This document shows, piece by piece, positions 1-9,297 of a stretch of 64,000 nt of DNA. The first letter of the stretch is position 1. Every line of letters begins with the position of its first letter. The DNA comes from Candidatus Fibrimonadaceae bacterium. GTDB lineage: Bacteria; Fibrobacterota; Fibrobacteria; Fibrobacterales; Fibrobacteraceae. Below the pieces are notes generated by a model. That model was not told the DNA's origin. It ran no database searches and worked only from the letters and a program-made list of their open reading frames with translations. The position numbers and the translations under genes are program-made. The stretch spans positions 1 to 64,000 of the forward strand of contig JAITFO010000025.1 of the NCBI GenBank assembly GCA_031281265.1, read 5' to 3'.

Positions 1-12
1 TATGCAGCAAAT

Positions 13-1962
13 ATGCGTTTCTTTTTCCAGTTTTTGGCATTGATGATTATGACATCGTTTTCTACATCGCAGGCTGCAACTTGGCTCAGAGTCAATCAAG
101 CGGGCTATGCCCCTGAAAGAACTAAAACGGCTGTTGTTCTCTCCGATACCGACATTGCAGGGGAAAGCTGGAATATAAAAAAAGGGGACAAAGTAATTCT
201 CAGCGGGAAAATTCCCGCGGGCAAAAAAGGCCAAGATTTCTATGTGGCTCAGGAATATTATTACACAATTGATTTTAGCTCCTTAAAAGAAAAAGGGGAA
301 TATGTTTTGGAATTTGCTGGTGCGCAGACACAACGGATAATTATCAGTGAAGACCCATATTCATTGTTCGCCACACAAGCGCTTATGCACCTACGTGCAA
401 TGCGCAGCAGCCATCTTAAAGACAATGCCGCGATAGTGCACGTTGTTGATGGCGATTGGCAGCAAGGGAAATGGAAGGAAGCATCTCCGCGTAAAACTTT
501 GGATATGCAAGGCGGTCATTACGATGCTGGGGATTATATAAAATTCACGCTGAACGAAGCCTACCTCGTTTGGCATCTGCTCACGGCTTACCGAGAAAAT
601 CCCTCTCTTTTTGTAAAAGTGCAAAGCCCATCAAATTTGCCCGATATTCTGGACGAAGCAAAATACGGCTTGGATTATTTGGTAAAAACATTCCCAGATG
701 AAAGCACCTTTGTAATACAAGTTGGCGATGGCAAAGACCACGACCAAGGATGGCGTTTGCCAAAAATGGACGCTCTGGACGGTAAAAGGCCCGCTTTGTG
801 TGCCTTATCCCGTGTACATATGGGAAGCACCGCAGCAGCATTGGCTTTGGGAGCACAGGTGTTTAAAACTTTGGATGCAAATTCAGCCGCTCTTTACGAA
901 AGCAAGGCAAAAGCGATTTACGCCCGTGCTCGGCAAAGCGATACCCAAACCTCCGCTTTTGAACGGAGCGTAACCAACGATTTTTACTATGACCCAACCG
1001 ATGTGGACAATATGGCTTTGGCTGCCACATATTTAGGCGAAGCAAAAGCCTACGCCCCTCCAGCAACATACGAGGTGAGCTGGAGCGATTGGAACGCTTT
1101 TGCCAACCACAATTTAGCGTTGCTCGGCGATGCGGCGGCAAAAAAACGTTTGCTCCAAGAGGTAGCACGTTACAACCGCAGTGATGAAATAGACAACGTT
1201 TGGAACGTCACAGGCGGATATACGTGGGGCAGTTTGCACCGTTGGATAGGCATGGCAAATGCGTATGAAAGAGCGAGCCGCTTGGATGGGAAATCGCTCA
1301 CCGCTCCGTTTTTGGGCGTTTTGGATTATGTGTTTGGGCGCAATAACTGGGGCATAGCTATGCTCGCTTCCGCCGATTTGCCTTACAGCGTCCGCAACAT
1401 CTACAATGCCATTTACCGTTTGACTAAAGCGTTCCCGGTTGGAGCACTCTCCGAAGGCCCCGGCGACAAAGAAACCCATATCAAAATGAAGGAATGGCTT
1501 CCCATTCCGGAGAACAGCCCTTTTGAGGAATTCAATACCTCCGCCGGAGTTTTCTACGACAATGCGGATGACTTTATGGTTCAGGAAAGTACCGTGGGCG
1601 GTCAGGGGGATTTGCTTTTGATGCTCGCCCTTGCCTCTGCCAAAAATTTAAAACCCAAGGCGGATTTGGGAACAATCCCCGCATCACTGGACAGAGAAAT
1701 TCCAGCTCTTGCGAGCAACCAAAAAGCATCACGTGGTCCAGCTTCGTTATTCGTCAATAGAGTAGGCAATTTGTTCTATTTCACGCCGGCTCAGTTTTGC
1801 AAAGCCGATAGCCTTACGATTTTAGACGCTCACGGCAAGCATTTCACAACTCTTCACAAAAACGGGCACAATCAATTTATATGGAACACCAGCCGTGCTG
1901 CGAGTGGCATTTACCAAATTCATCCATCAGACGGAAGCCCTTTTTTGACTGTTAGGAAGTGA
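13..1962 (+). CDS. secreted GH9 endoglucanase (cellulase)
   Basis: Predicted to hydrolyse beta-1,4-glucan outside the cell. A signal peptide occupies about residues 1-21 (hydrophobic core, then SQA). Next comes an Ig-like cellulase N-terminal domain (about 22-110, starting TWLRVNQAGYAP), then a GH9 (alpha/alpha)6 catalytic domain (about 120-555). The family's catalytic Asp region is seen as HYDAGDYIKF, a variant of DAGDHVKF, and the likely acid Glu lies in DDFMVQEST before GGQGDLLLMLALA; FGRNNWG is also GH9-typical. The last ~75 residues form a small beta-rich tail ending in a GIYQIHPSDG motif, like type IX secretion sorting domains. Unlike the GH53 and PL11 enzymes further on, it has no polyserine linker. 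The promoter lies outside the window. Family is certain; exact substrate is inferred. Confidence 0.93.
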   Translation: MRFFFQFLALMIMTSFSTSQAATWLRVNQAGYAPERTKTAVVLSDTDIAGESWNIKKGDKVILSGKIPAGKKGQDFYVAQEYYYTIDFSSLKEKGEYVLEFAGAQTQRIIISEDPYSLFATQALMHLRAMRSSHLKDNAAIVHVVDGDWQQGKWKEASPRKTLDMQGGHYDAGDYIKFTLNEAYLVWHLLTAYRENPSLFVKVQSPSNLPDILDEAKYGLDYLVKTFPDESTFVIQVGDGKDHDQGWRLPKMDALDGKRPALCALSRVHMGSTAAALALGAQVFKTLDANSAALYESKAKAIYARARQSDTQTSAFERSVTNDFYYDPTDVDNMALAATYLGEAKAYAPPATYEVSWSDWNAFANHNLALLGDAAAKKRLLQEVARYNRSDEIDNVWNVTGGYTWGSLHRWIGMANAYERASRLDGKSLTAPFLGVLDYVFGRNNWGIAMLASADLPYSVRNIYNAIYRLTKAFPVGALSEGPGDKETHIKMKEWLPIPENSPFEEFNTSAGVFYDNADDFMVQESTVGGQGDLLLMLALASAKNLKPKADLGTIPASLDREIPALASNQKASRGPASLFVNRVGNLFYFTPAQFCKADSLTILDAHGKHFTTLHKNGHNQFIWNTSRAASGIYQIHPSDGSPFLTVRK

Positions 1963-2025
1963 CCTTTAGCAATTTTCTATATTTTCTACCACTAGAATTG
2001 CATTAGTTTATTCAGGAGTTCGCAA

Positions 2026-3015
2026 ATGGACGTTAATATGTTGATTTACTTTGGCTTGGCTGTGCTGGCAGTTATCGCCGTTGTTTTAGTCTATTTTCTC
2101 GCGAGTTTTTTCAGCTTGTGGTTGCAGGCCTTGTTTTCAAAAGCCAGCGTCAGCATTTTTCAGCTCTTGGGAATGAGACTTAGAAAGGTTAATCCCCGCA
2201 TGATCGTTGAAGCTCGCATTTTGAGCGTTAAGGCCGGGATACCAGTGGAGACGAATTTGCTGGAAGCTCATTATATGTCTGGCGGAAATGTTCTGAGGGT
2301 TGTGCAAGCAATTATAGCGGCAAACAAAGCGAACATAAATCTCTCTTTTACTGAGAGTGCGGCTATAGACCTTGCAGGCAGAAATGTTTTGGAAGCCGTG
2401 CAGATGAGCGTAAATCCAAAAGTTATCACTACGCCAAGGGTGAGCGCGGTTGCTTTGGATGGTATTCAGTTGCAAGCGGTCACTAGAATTACCGTGCGCG
2501 CAAGCATTCGTAAATTGGTAGGTGGCGCAGGTGAAGAAACCGTTATTGCCCGCGTTGGCGAGGGCATTGTCAGTTCCATAGGTAGTGCAAAAACCCACAA
2601 ACAGGTTTTGGAAAATCCAAATATGATTTCTAAAAAAGTTTTGGCAAGCGGTTTGGATGCTGGGACAGCTTTTGAGATTCTCTCAATAGACATAGCAGAT
2701 GTTGATGTAGGTAGCAATATAGGAGCAATTCTGGAAACAGACCGCGCCGAAGCGGATAAAAAAATTGCGCAGGCAAAAGCAGAGGAAAGGCGTGCAATGG
2801 CCGCTGCCGCCGAGCAGGAAATGAAAGCCAGGGTTGTGGAGATGCAGGCCAAGGTTGTGGAAGCAGAAGCTCAAGTTCCGCTCGCTATGGCAGAAGCTCT
2901 GAGAAGTGGACATTTAGGGGTTATGGATTACTATAGTATGCAAAATATAAAGGCCGATACCCAAATGCGCACTCAAATTTCCGGTGGTCCGGAAAAAGAA
3001 TCTGGGCATAAATAA
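2026..3015 (+). CDS. floA: flotillin-like protein FloA (UPF0365)
   Basis: Membrane-anchored SPFH/flotillin-type scaffold that organises functional membrane microdomains. An N-terminal membrane segment spans about residues 5-28. It is followed by the FloA-typical core ([20 protein letters not shown]) and an Ala/Glu/Lys-rich coiled-coil tail (about 245-290). The length of 329 aa matches the family. A good ribosome site (aggag) precedes the ATG, and a TATATT -10-like box at about 1978 gives a leader of roughly 36 nt. The next gene follows after 3 nt and then fliR and flhB, so the scaffold may be co-expressed with flagellar export genes. Confidence 0.93.
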   Translation: MDVNMLIYFGLAVLAVIAVVLVYFLASFFSLWLQALFSKASVSIFQLLGMRLRKVNPRMIVEARILSVKAGIPVETNLLEAHYMSGGNVLRVVQAIIAANKANINLSFTESAAIDLAGRNVLEAVQMSVNPKVITTPRVSAVALDGIQLQAVTRITVRASIRKLVGGAGEETVIARVGEGIVSSIGSAKTHKQVLENPNMISKKVLASGLDAGTAFEILSIDIADVDVGSNIGAILETDRAEADKKIAQAKAEERRAMAAAAEQEMKARVVEMQAKVVEAEAQVPLAMAEALRSGHLGVMDYYSMQNIKADTQMRTQISGGPEKESGHK

Positions 3016-3018
3016 GAA

Positions 3019-3411
3019 ATGGAAACGCTCCTAGTATTTTTTGCAATAATTGCTATCCAAATGATAGCAGCGTATGCCGCCAAGCAGAAAAAAGAGGCTG
3101 CAAAAACAGCCAAAAACCCACTTCCGTCTTGGCAACAACAAACTCAGAACTCGCCCAAAGAGATACGCAGAGTTGTGAACCATCCACCAAAAGAAGAACC
3201 CGACTTAGACGAAGCCCCAGTAGAAGTTAAAAAGAGAGAGCCTATTTTCGATGACCAGCCTACAGATGTTCACCAACAAACGAGTAGTGAGGGGGTGTCT
3301 CAACTCTCAATTCTCAACTCTAAAATAGACCTAAAAGATCCCGCTCAAGGTATTCTCTGGGCTGCAATTCTTCACGAACCGAGATATAAAGTGAGATGGA
3401 AACGGAGATAA
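3019..3411 (+). CDS. small membrane-anchored protein between floA and fliR
   Basis: A 130-aa protein not recognised by family. One N-terminal transmembrane helix (about residues 3-21) is followed by a charged, Pro/Gln-rich, probably disordered cytoplasmic stretch. A compact C-terminal motif, PAQGILWAAILHEPRYK, ending in basic residues, looks like the conserved functional part. It begins 3 nt after floA and ends 1 nt before fliR, so it is almost certainly translated as part of the same transcript. A FloA partner or a small flagellar-assembly accessory factor is possible, but nothing in the sequence decides this. Confidence 0.75.
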   Translation: METLLVFFAIIAIQMIAAYAAKQKKEAAKTAKNPLPSWQQQTQNSPKEIRRVVNHPPKEEPDLDEAPVEVKKREPIFDDQPTDVHQQTSSEGVSQLSILNSKIDLKDPAQGILWAAILHEPRYKVRWKRR

Positions 3412-3412
3412 G

Positions 3413-4210
3413 ATGCTCTCTCTTGCTTCTTCAGTTGCCGACCTTGCCGTAGAAAAAATAGAGTTTTTTATACTCGCTCTTATACGCATTGCCACGATAA
3501 TTTTTCTGTTGCCAGCTTTTTCTATGACTTCTGTACCTACAACAGTAAAGGCCGCAATATCTTTTTTGCTCACGATTTTGGTGTTCCCGCAAATGCCGCT
3601 GGTGAGTTTTACTATGGCAAATTCGCCAGTATTCTTTTTTATGCTTGTTCTGGAACAGGTTTTTATAGGAATTGTAATCGGCTTTGCAGCATCTTTTTTA
3701 TTGCATTTTATAGCTATGGGTGGCGAATGGATTGCGCGTGATATAGGATTAATGCAAGGTTCTATGAATCCTTTTACGGAATTTCAGAGCAATATATATT
3801 CAATAATTTTAACTATTCTATTAGTGGTTATATTTTTTGCTAGCGGTGGCCATCATTTTTTTATACGAGTGCTTTTTGAATCCTTTCAGTATATCCCCAT
3901 TGGAAATTTTGTTTGGGATACGCGCAGCTTTGCGGCTATTTTAATTATACTATCGGCGAGTTCTTTTGTTGTAGCTTTTCAATTTGCGGCCCCTGTTATG
4001 GGAGCTCTTTTTCTATGCACAGTTTCGCTTGGGCTTATGAACAGAGTTATGCCGCAGTTGCAGGTTTGGATACTGGGTATTCCATTAAAGGTTTTTTTAG
4101 GTTCTTTGGTTTTAATTTATTCCCTGCCGCTTATGGTGCAGATTTTCAACGCGAACTTTGAGCAATTGCAACGTGCTTTATTCGCTATTTTGCGAGCGGG
4201 ACGGGGGTAG
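3413..4210 (+). CDS. fliR: flagellar export apparatus protein FliR
   Basis: Inner-membrane component of the flagellar type III export gate, working with FliP, FliQ and FlhB. The 265-aa protein is very hydrophobic, with about six helices. It shows the FliR pattern RIATIIFLLPAFS near residues 20-32, LVLEQVFIGIVIGF about 80-95 and a conserved GSMNPFTE loop. Its start codon lies 1 nt after the preceding stop and its stop 4 nt before flhB, so these genes are tightly coupled. No fliP or fliQ is in the window. Separate fliR and flhB genes and nearby chemotaxis genes favour flagella over a virulence-type injectisome. Confidence 0.93.
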   Translation: MLSLASSVADLAVEKIEFFILALIRIATIIFLLPAFSMTSVPTTVKAAISFLLTILVFPQMPLVSFTMANSPVFFFMLVLEQVFIGIVIGFAASFLLHFIAMGGEWIARDIGLMQGSMNPFTEFQSNIYSIILTILLVVIFFASGGHHFFIRVLFESFQYIPIGNFVWDTRSFAAILIILSASSFVVAFQFAAPVMGALFLCTVSLGLMNRVMPQLQVWILGIPLKVFLGSLVLIYSLPLMVQIFNANFEQLQRALFAILRAGRG

Positions 4211-4214
4211 ATAA

Positions 4215-5273
4215 ATGGCAGAAGACGAAGATAAAACCGAAGAACCCACCGCCAAAAAAAAAGCCGATGCGATTAAAAAGGGGCAAATTGGCCGCTCAAT
4301 GGATTTGTCTTCGGCCATTTCTTTGTTAGCGGCTTTGTTTGGGCTATATATCTTTGGTGGAGATTTTGCCAACCAATGCGAAGGCATAATGCGTGAATTT
4401 TTTACGGGTTATATGGATTGGGAACCATCCATATCCAATTTTTCTGCACTTGCATATCATATTTTAAAAATGACATTGCGTTTGCTGGCTCCGTTGCTTT
4501 TGCTTTTTTTAGTTATAGGTGTAGTTGGCAATTTATCCCAAGTTGGTTTGCATTTTACGATTGAAAAATTGCAACCTAAGTTTTCAAATGTTTTTTCTTT
4601 GGCTGGTTTAAAGAGAATGTTTGGAAAGGATGCGTGGATTGAACTTTTAAAAGGTGTTATAAAAATAACCATTGTGGGAATGATTTCATATTCAGTTATC
4701 AAAAAGCATTACGATGATATTTTATATATGGTGGATATGCAAATTGGAGTTTTTTGTGCATATATGATAGATATAATAGTTGAGCTGCTTTTGAAGGTGA
4801 TATTATTTTTGTTGATATTAGGCTTGGCAGATTTGATTTACCAAAAAAGAAAAACGCACAGTGAAATAAAAATGAGCAAACACGAAGTTAAAGACGAGCA
4901 TAAAAATTCCGAAGGTGACCCAAAAGTGATAGCAGCCCGTAAACGTGCCATGTATAAAATGCATCAGCAATTTATGATGAAAGAGGTTCCAAAAGCCACC
5001 GTGGTCATCACTAACCCTACGCATTTGGCAATAGCGCTCCGCTATGAACGCGGCGTGGACCAAGTTCCATTTGTTGTTGGGAAAGGAGCGGACAAACTCG
5101 CCGAGAGAATAAAAGAACTGGCTAAAGAACACGGTGTACCTATAGTTGAAAACAAACCTCTGGCACGGGCCATGTATGACGTTGTGGAGATTGGAGACCC
5201 TTTGCCAGCGGAATTTTTCGCCGCCGTTGCAGAAGTTCTGGCCTATGTATTCAGGCAAAAAGAGGCGGGATAA
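4215..5273 (+). CDS. flhB: flagellar export switch protein FlhB
   Basis: Export-gate protein that switches substrate specificity from rod/hook to filament proteins after self-cleavage. The N-terminal half contains four membrane helices after a charged start (EDKTEEPTAKKK). The cytoplasmic half carries the autocleavage motif NPTH at about residues 267-270 and the typical context PTHLAIALRYERG. The length of 352 aa is normal. It closes the floA-fliR-flhB cluster; the Pho-box promoter of pstB begins only 5 nt after its stop codon. Confidence 0.96.
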   Translation: MAEDEDKTEEPTAKKKADAIKKGQIGRSMDLSSAISLLAALFGLYIFGGDFANQCEGIMREFFTGYMDWEPSISNFSALAYHILKMTLRLLAPLLLLFLVIGVVGNLSQVGLHFTIEKLQPKFSNVFSLAGLKRMFGKDAWIELLKGVIKITIVGMISYSVIKKHYDDILYMVDMQIGVFCAYMIDIIVELLLKVILFLLILGLADLIYQKRKTHSEIKMSKHEVKDEHKNSEGDPKVIAARKRAMYKMHQQFMMKEVPKATVVITNPTHLAIALRYERGVDQVPFVVGKGADKLAERIKELAKEHGVPIVENKPLARAMYDVVEIGDPLPAEFFAAVAEVLAYVFRQKEAG

Positions 5274-5277
5274 GAAT

Positions 5278-5309
5278 CTTAACAGAAATGTAACAAAAAC
5301 TCATATAAT
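5278..5309 (+). promoter_or_regulatory. Pho box and -10 element of pstB
   Basis: Two 11-bp direct repeats (CTTAACAGAAA, TGTAACAAAAA) are followed after 4 nt by TATAAT at 5304-5309. The 11-bp periodicity and the -10 box without a separate -35 match PhoB-activated promoters. The predicted start is near 5316, leaving a leader of about 23 nt with no clear ribosome site. The same arrangement recurs before pstS. Confidence 0.8.
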
Positions 5310-5338
5310 TTGTAATTTCCGAAAATTAAATTACATAC

Positions 5339-6085
5339 ATGATAGAAGCGAAGGAAGTTAATTTCTTTTACGGTGATTTTCATGCATTAAAGAATATTTC
5401 CTTATGTGCTACAAAACACAACGTCACTGCGTTTATAGGGCCTTCTGGTTGCGGTAAATCAACTTTCTTGCGCCTTTTGAATCGCATGAACGATTTGATT
5501 CCAGACACTAAGTTAACCGGGAAATGCCTTGTAAATGGAGAGGACATCTACAGCAAGAGTACTAATGTTGACGAACTTAGGAAAAAGGTGGGTATGGTTT
5601 TCCAAAAGCCAAATCCTTTCCCGAAAACTATTTTTGAGAACGTTGCGTATGGATTGCGCGTAAATGGAATAAAAGACAAAAAATTTATACAAGAGCGGGT
5701 TGAAGAGTCACTGGTGGGTGCCGCCTTATGGGAAGAGGTAAAGGACAAATTGAGCAAATCCGCTTATGACTTGTCTGGAGGGCAACAGCAAAGGCTTTGC
5801 ATCGCTCGTGCTTTGGCCATTAAACCGGATATTTTGCTGATGGATGAGCCAGCGTCCGCTCTAGACCCAATTTCTACCTCTAAAATTGAGGATTTGATTT
5901 ACAATCTTAAAACTAAATACACCATAATAATAGTCACTCACAATATGCAACAAGCGGCGAGAGTGAGCGATAACACTGGATTTTTTATGCTAGGTGAATT
6001 GATTGAATTTAGCGATACTAAAAAGATGTTTTTAAGCCCGAGCAAGGAACAAACCCAAAATTATATAACAGGAAGGTTCGGATAA
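5339..6085 (+). CDS. pstB: phosphate ABC transporter ATPase PstB
   Basis: Cytoplasmic ATPase that powers PstCA-mediated phosphate uptake. It has Walker A GPSGCGKS (about residue 33), Q-loop, the ABC signature LSGGQQQRL, Walker B ILLMDEP and the switch His in [10 protein letters not shown]. Its 248 aa match the family, and it reads PstB-like throughout ([11 protein letters not shown]). Unusually, pstB heads the regulon, with phoU and phoBR behind it and pstSCA last under its own promoter. The start was chosen because it gives the standard N-terminus [12 protein letters not shown]. Confidence 0.96.
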   Translation: MIEAKEVNFFYGDFHALKNISLCATKHNVTAFIGPSGCGKSTFLRLLNRMNDLIPDTKLTGKCLVNGEDIYSKSTNVDELRKKVGMVFQKPNPFPKTIFENVAYGLRVNGIKDKKFIQERVEESLVGAALWEEVKDKLSKSAYDLSGGQQQRLCIARALAIKPDILLMDEPASALDPISTSKIEDLIYNLKTKYTIIIVTHNMQQAARVSDNTGFFMLGELIEFSDTKKMFLSPSKEQTQNYITGRFG

Positions 6086-6100
6086 TTTCAACAGGAAGGT

Positions 6101-6829
6101 ATGGGTATGGACAAAGCGATGAAACATTCCGAAAAAGAATTGCTAGCACTCAAAGGAGAAATCAGCGGCATGTGGCAGCTTGTGCTTTCGCAGTTGCAAA
6201 AGTGCAAGCAAGCATACATGACAGGCGACTTGGAACTCGCACGCGAAGTGATTATGCGTGAAAAGAGCGTTAATTCCTTTGAACTCAGCGTGGATTTGGG
6301 GTGTGAAAATTTTATAGCATTGTTCTCTCCAGTTGCTATGGACTTGCGATTGGTGATTTCCATGATAAGAATAAGTTCAACCTTGGAACGCATAGCCGAT
6401 TTTTCCGAGGGAATTGCAAGGCAGGTTATTGACGGCAACGGTGTTATATCAGAAACATTAAAGGAAGATTTGAAGATAGAGGCTATGTTTGACGTCGCAA
6501 TCTCCATGCTTTCCGATAGTTTTATTATGCTCGAAACCGAAAGTACTAAACTCTCTGGGAAAATTCTGCAAAAGGATGATGAGATTGATATTCTCTATCA
6601 AGAAGGCAAAAAAAGCCTTGCCGAACTCGTTAAAAAAGAAGCGGATAAAGGCGAAGAGGTTTTAAATACATTTTTGATATTGCGGAAGATAGAGAGGATT
6701 GGAGACCATTGCTGCAACATAGTTGAAGAAATAGTTTTCTACATTGATGCTAAAGTCTTAAAGCACAGCAAAGGTAGAGAGAGAGATAAAGAGAGAGAGG
6801 TAGATGAAAAAAAGGATTCTGATAGTTGA
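6101..6829 (+). CDS. phoU: phosphate signalling regulator PhoU
   Basis: Negative regulator linking the Pst transporter to the PhoR kinase; two PhoU repeats form a six-helix protein. Metal-binding-type motifs are seen as ISSTLERIADFSEG (about residue 90) and LRKIERIGDHCCNIVEE (about 195). A strong ribosome site (aggaaggt) lies 4-5 nt before the ATG; Met3 is an alternative start. The 3' end overlaps phoB by 26 nt, so the regulator and the two-component genes are translationally linked. The tail after about residue 225 is short, charged and low in complexity. Confidence 0.94.
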   Translation: MGMDKAMKHSEKELLALKGEISGMWQLVLSQLQKCKQAYMTGDLELAREVIMREKSVNSFELSVDLGCENFIALFSPVAMDLRLVISMIRISSTLERIADFSEGIARQVIDGNGVISETLKEDLKIEAMFDVAISMLSDSFIMLETESTKLSGKILQKDDEIDILYQEGKKSLAELVKKEADKGEEVLNTFLILRKIERIGDHCCNIVEEIVFYIDAKVLKHSKGRERDKEREVDEKKDSDS

Positions 6830-7490
6830 TGATGAATGTGATATCTGCGAAATACTGTCTTTCAATTTGGAAAACGAAGGGTATGAAGTAGATACAGCTT
6901 CATCCGCAGAGGACGCTATTAAAAAGCTCTCTCCTGGGCACGGTTTGATTTTATTGGATGTTATGATGGGAGGGATGTCTGGATTTCGTCTTGCCGAAAA
7001 ACTGCGCAAAGAAGGCAACAATATCCCTATTATTTTTCTCACGGCAAAAGATGCCGAAAACGATATGCTCACGGGATTTTCCGTTGGTGCCGATGACTAT
7101 ATATCAAAGCCATTCTCATTGAAAGAGGTATCTGCCCGCGTTAAGGCAGTTTTAAAAAGAACGCCCGAAGAAACTGATAATACCGAGGAAAGCACGCTAG
7201 TAATTGATGACTTGCTCATCGATACTTCATCAAAAGAGGCAAAAATAGGAAATTCAGTAATCCCATTGACCAAAACTGAATTTGAGATTCTCTTTTTGCT
7301 CGCTTCAAACCCTTCGCGGGTATATTCTCGCAATCAAATCATCAGCGTTGTATGGAAAGATACCCCTTATATAACCGAACGCACAGTTGATGTTCATATA
7401 ACTCGCTTGCGTAAAAAACTCGGCGACAAATCCTACTATATATCCAATCGCACAGGTTTTGGATATAAGTTCAACTTTTCCGAACAATGA
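6804..7490 (+). CDS. phoB: phosphate response regulator PhoB/PhoP
   Basis: OmpR-family response regulator that should bind the two Pho boxes in this window. The receiver domain has the acidic pair in ILIVDDE, the phosphoacceptor Asp at about residue 52 (LILLDVMMG), the switch Thr in IIFLTAKD and Lys in YISKPFS. The C-terminal winged helix ends in ERTVDVHITRLRKKLGD. The 228-aa length is standard. It overlaps phoU at its start and phoR by 4 nt at its end (ATGA). Confidence 0.95.
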   Translation: MKKRILIVDDECDICEILSFNLENEGYEVDTASSAEDAIKKLSPGHGLILLDVMMGGMSGFRLAEKLRKEGNNIPIIFLTAKDAENDMLTGFSVGADDYISKPFSLKEVSARVKAVLKRTPEETDNTEESTLVIDDLLIDTSSKEAKIGNSVIPLTKTEFEILFLLASNPSRVYSRNQIISVVWKDTPYITERTVDVHITRLRKKLGDKSYYISNRTGFGYKFNFSEQ

Positions 7491-9226
7491 CAAGAAATTT
7501 TCAACAGAATTTAATTTTAAGATTTTTGCTCATATTCACTATTTGCACTCTGTGCATTGCAATATTCGAACAGCAATCCCTGCATCAATATAAAAGAGAT
7601 TCTCTGCAAGAAACATTGGATACTTATGTAGATGTAATAGCCAAATATATTGCAATTGAAAATAGGGACGAATCTCTGAAAGATTTACTCGTTTTATTGC
7701 CAAATAATTTGAGAATCACCTTATTGGATAGCAAAAACAATGTACTATACGATAATGTTATTCCCGATTATTCCGCTTTGGAAAATCATGCGGAAAGACC
7801 GGAGATAATTGCTGCCATGAATAATGGAAGCGGTTCTACGCTCAGACATTCTACCTCAAACAACACGGAGTATCTTTACTATGCAAAAAAAGTCGATGGT
7901 AAAATTATACGTGTGGCATTGCCTTATGATGAGCAAGTGCAATTTCTTTTGAAGCCAGATAGCAAATTTCTCTATTTTGTGGCTGCAGTTTTTATAATAG
8001 GTTTTGCATTTATTCTATATGTGGGGAATTATTTTGGCAAATCAATTCGTCAGCTAAGGGATTTTTCGCAAATGATGCACAATGGAAATGACAATGTTGT
8101 TATTCCAAAATTTCCAAAAAACGAATTGAGTGAAATAAGTGCTAGAATTGCGAATGATTTGAACAGAATCAAAGAAGACGAAAAACGTTTAGCTCAGGAA
8201 AAAGAAAAATTACTGCTGCATTTGCAGGCATCTGCCGAAGGGATTTGCTTTTTTAACGCGGACAAAACGGTAGCTTTTTACAATGGGCTTTTTTTGCAGT
8301 ATTTCAATATCATTTCCCATATTTCTATAACCATAGGCAAAGAGATATTGTCTGATGAGTGCTTTAACTCTGCGATTATGTTTTTGAACAACAATGCGGA
8401 TGAAGATTATTTTGAAACGCACATAAGCAGCCAAGGCAGGAATTTTTTACTACGCATGAATGTATTTGAAGACAAGAGTTTTGAGATTATCTTGGTGGAC
8501 ATCACCGCTAAGGAAAAAACTAGGCGTTTAAAGCAGGAAATGACTGGAAACATAGCCCACGAGTTGAGAACACCGGTGACCAGCATTCGCGGATTTTTGG
8601 AGATATTGCTGAACAATGACATAGCTGCGGAAAAAAGGCAAGAATATTTGCAACGTGCTTTTGCACAAACCCAAATTCTGTCCGAGCTTATTTCCGACAT
8701 GAGCTTGCTCACAAAAATAGATGGAAAGGCTCAGTCGCTGCACTTGGAAAATGTGAATGTTTCGCATTTAATCGCAAAGGTATATGCAGATATATCCGCC
8801 GCTATGGAGGAAAAGGGCATAAAAATCAACAGCGATATTCCGCAGGATATTGTAATCTCTGGTAATTCTAGCTTATTGTATTCCATTTTTCGCAATCTCG
8901 CTGATAATGTATTGCGCCACGCGGGGAGCAATGTTGATATAGACATAAAAGTACACGAGATAAAGGAAGGAAAGGTGTATTTCATCTTTGCGGATAACGG
9001 AAAAGGCATAGAAGATGAAAGCCATTTAAACCGTTTATTTGAACGCTTTTACCGAGTGCACGAAGGGCGTACCCGCGATACAGGGGGTTCGGGCTTGGGG
9101 CTTTCCATAGTGAAAAACGCTGTGCTATTTCACGGCGGAACTATAAATGTCCGAAAGGGCAAGGAAAAAGGGCTGGAATTCCTATTTTCGTTGCCTTTGG
9201 CAAAGGATAACTTAACCAAATCTTAA
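7487..9226 (+). CDS. phoR: phosphate sensor histidine kinase PhoR
   Basis: Membrane sensor kinase for PhoB. Transmembrane helices lie at about residues 9-27 and 160-182 and flank an extracytoplasmic domain of about 130 residues. HAMP-like and PAS segments follow. The dimerisation/phosphotransfer helix has His at about 358 (NIAHELRTP), and the ATP-binding domain shows N box NLADNVLRHA, G1 DNGKGIED and G2 GGSGLGLSIVKN. At 579 aa it is longer than the E. coli protein and has a real periplasmic domain, as in Gram-positive PhoR. Its last five codons overlap the Pho box of pstS. Confidence 0.94.
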   Translation: MTRNFQQNLILRFLLIFTICTLCIAIFEQQSLHQYKRDSLQETLDTYVDVIAKYIAIENRDESLKDLLVLLPNNLRITLLDSKNNVLYDNVIPDYSALENHAERPEIIAAMNNGSGSTLRHSTSNNTEYLYYAKKVDGKIIRVALPYDEQVQFLLKPDSKFLYFVAAVFIIGFAFILYVGNYFGKSIRQLRDFSQMMHNGNDNVVIPKFPKNELSEISARIANDLNRIKEDEKRLAQEKEKLLLHLQASAEGICFFNADKTVAFYNGLFLQYFNIISHISITIGKEILSDECFNSAIMFLNNNADEDYFETHISSQGRNFLLRMNVFEDKSFEIILVDITAKEKTRRLKQEMTGNIAHELRTPVTSIRGFLEILLNNDIAAEKRQEYLQRAFAQTQILSELISDMSLLTKIDGKAQSLHLENVNVSHLIAKVYADISAAMEEKGIKINSDIPQDIVISGNSSLLYSIFRNLADNVLRHAGSNVDIDIKVHEIKEGKVYFIFADNGKGIEDESHLNRLFERFYRVHEGRTRDTGGSGLGLSIVKNAVLFHGGTINVRKGKEKGLEFLFSLPLAKDNLTKS

Positions 9227-9242
9227 CAAAAATACATCTAAT
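9211..9242 (+). promoter_or_regulatory. Pho box and -10 element of pstS
   Basis: Direct 11-bp repeats CTTAACCAAAT and CTTAACAAAAA are followed after 4 nt by TCTAAT at 9237-9242. They align without gaps to the pstB promoter, including the AT-rich tail. The box overlaps the end of phoR (stop at 9224-9226). The leader is about 50 nt with a good ribosome site (aaggag, from 9282). Confidence 0.82.
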
Positions 9243-9297
9243 TTTTAATAATCAAATTTTACCTTTATACTAACTCAAAACAAGGAGAGTATAGCTT

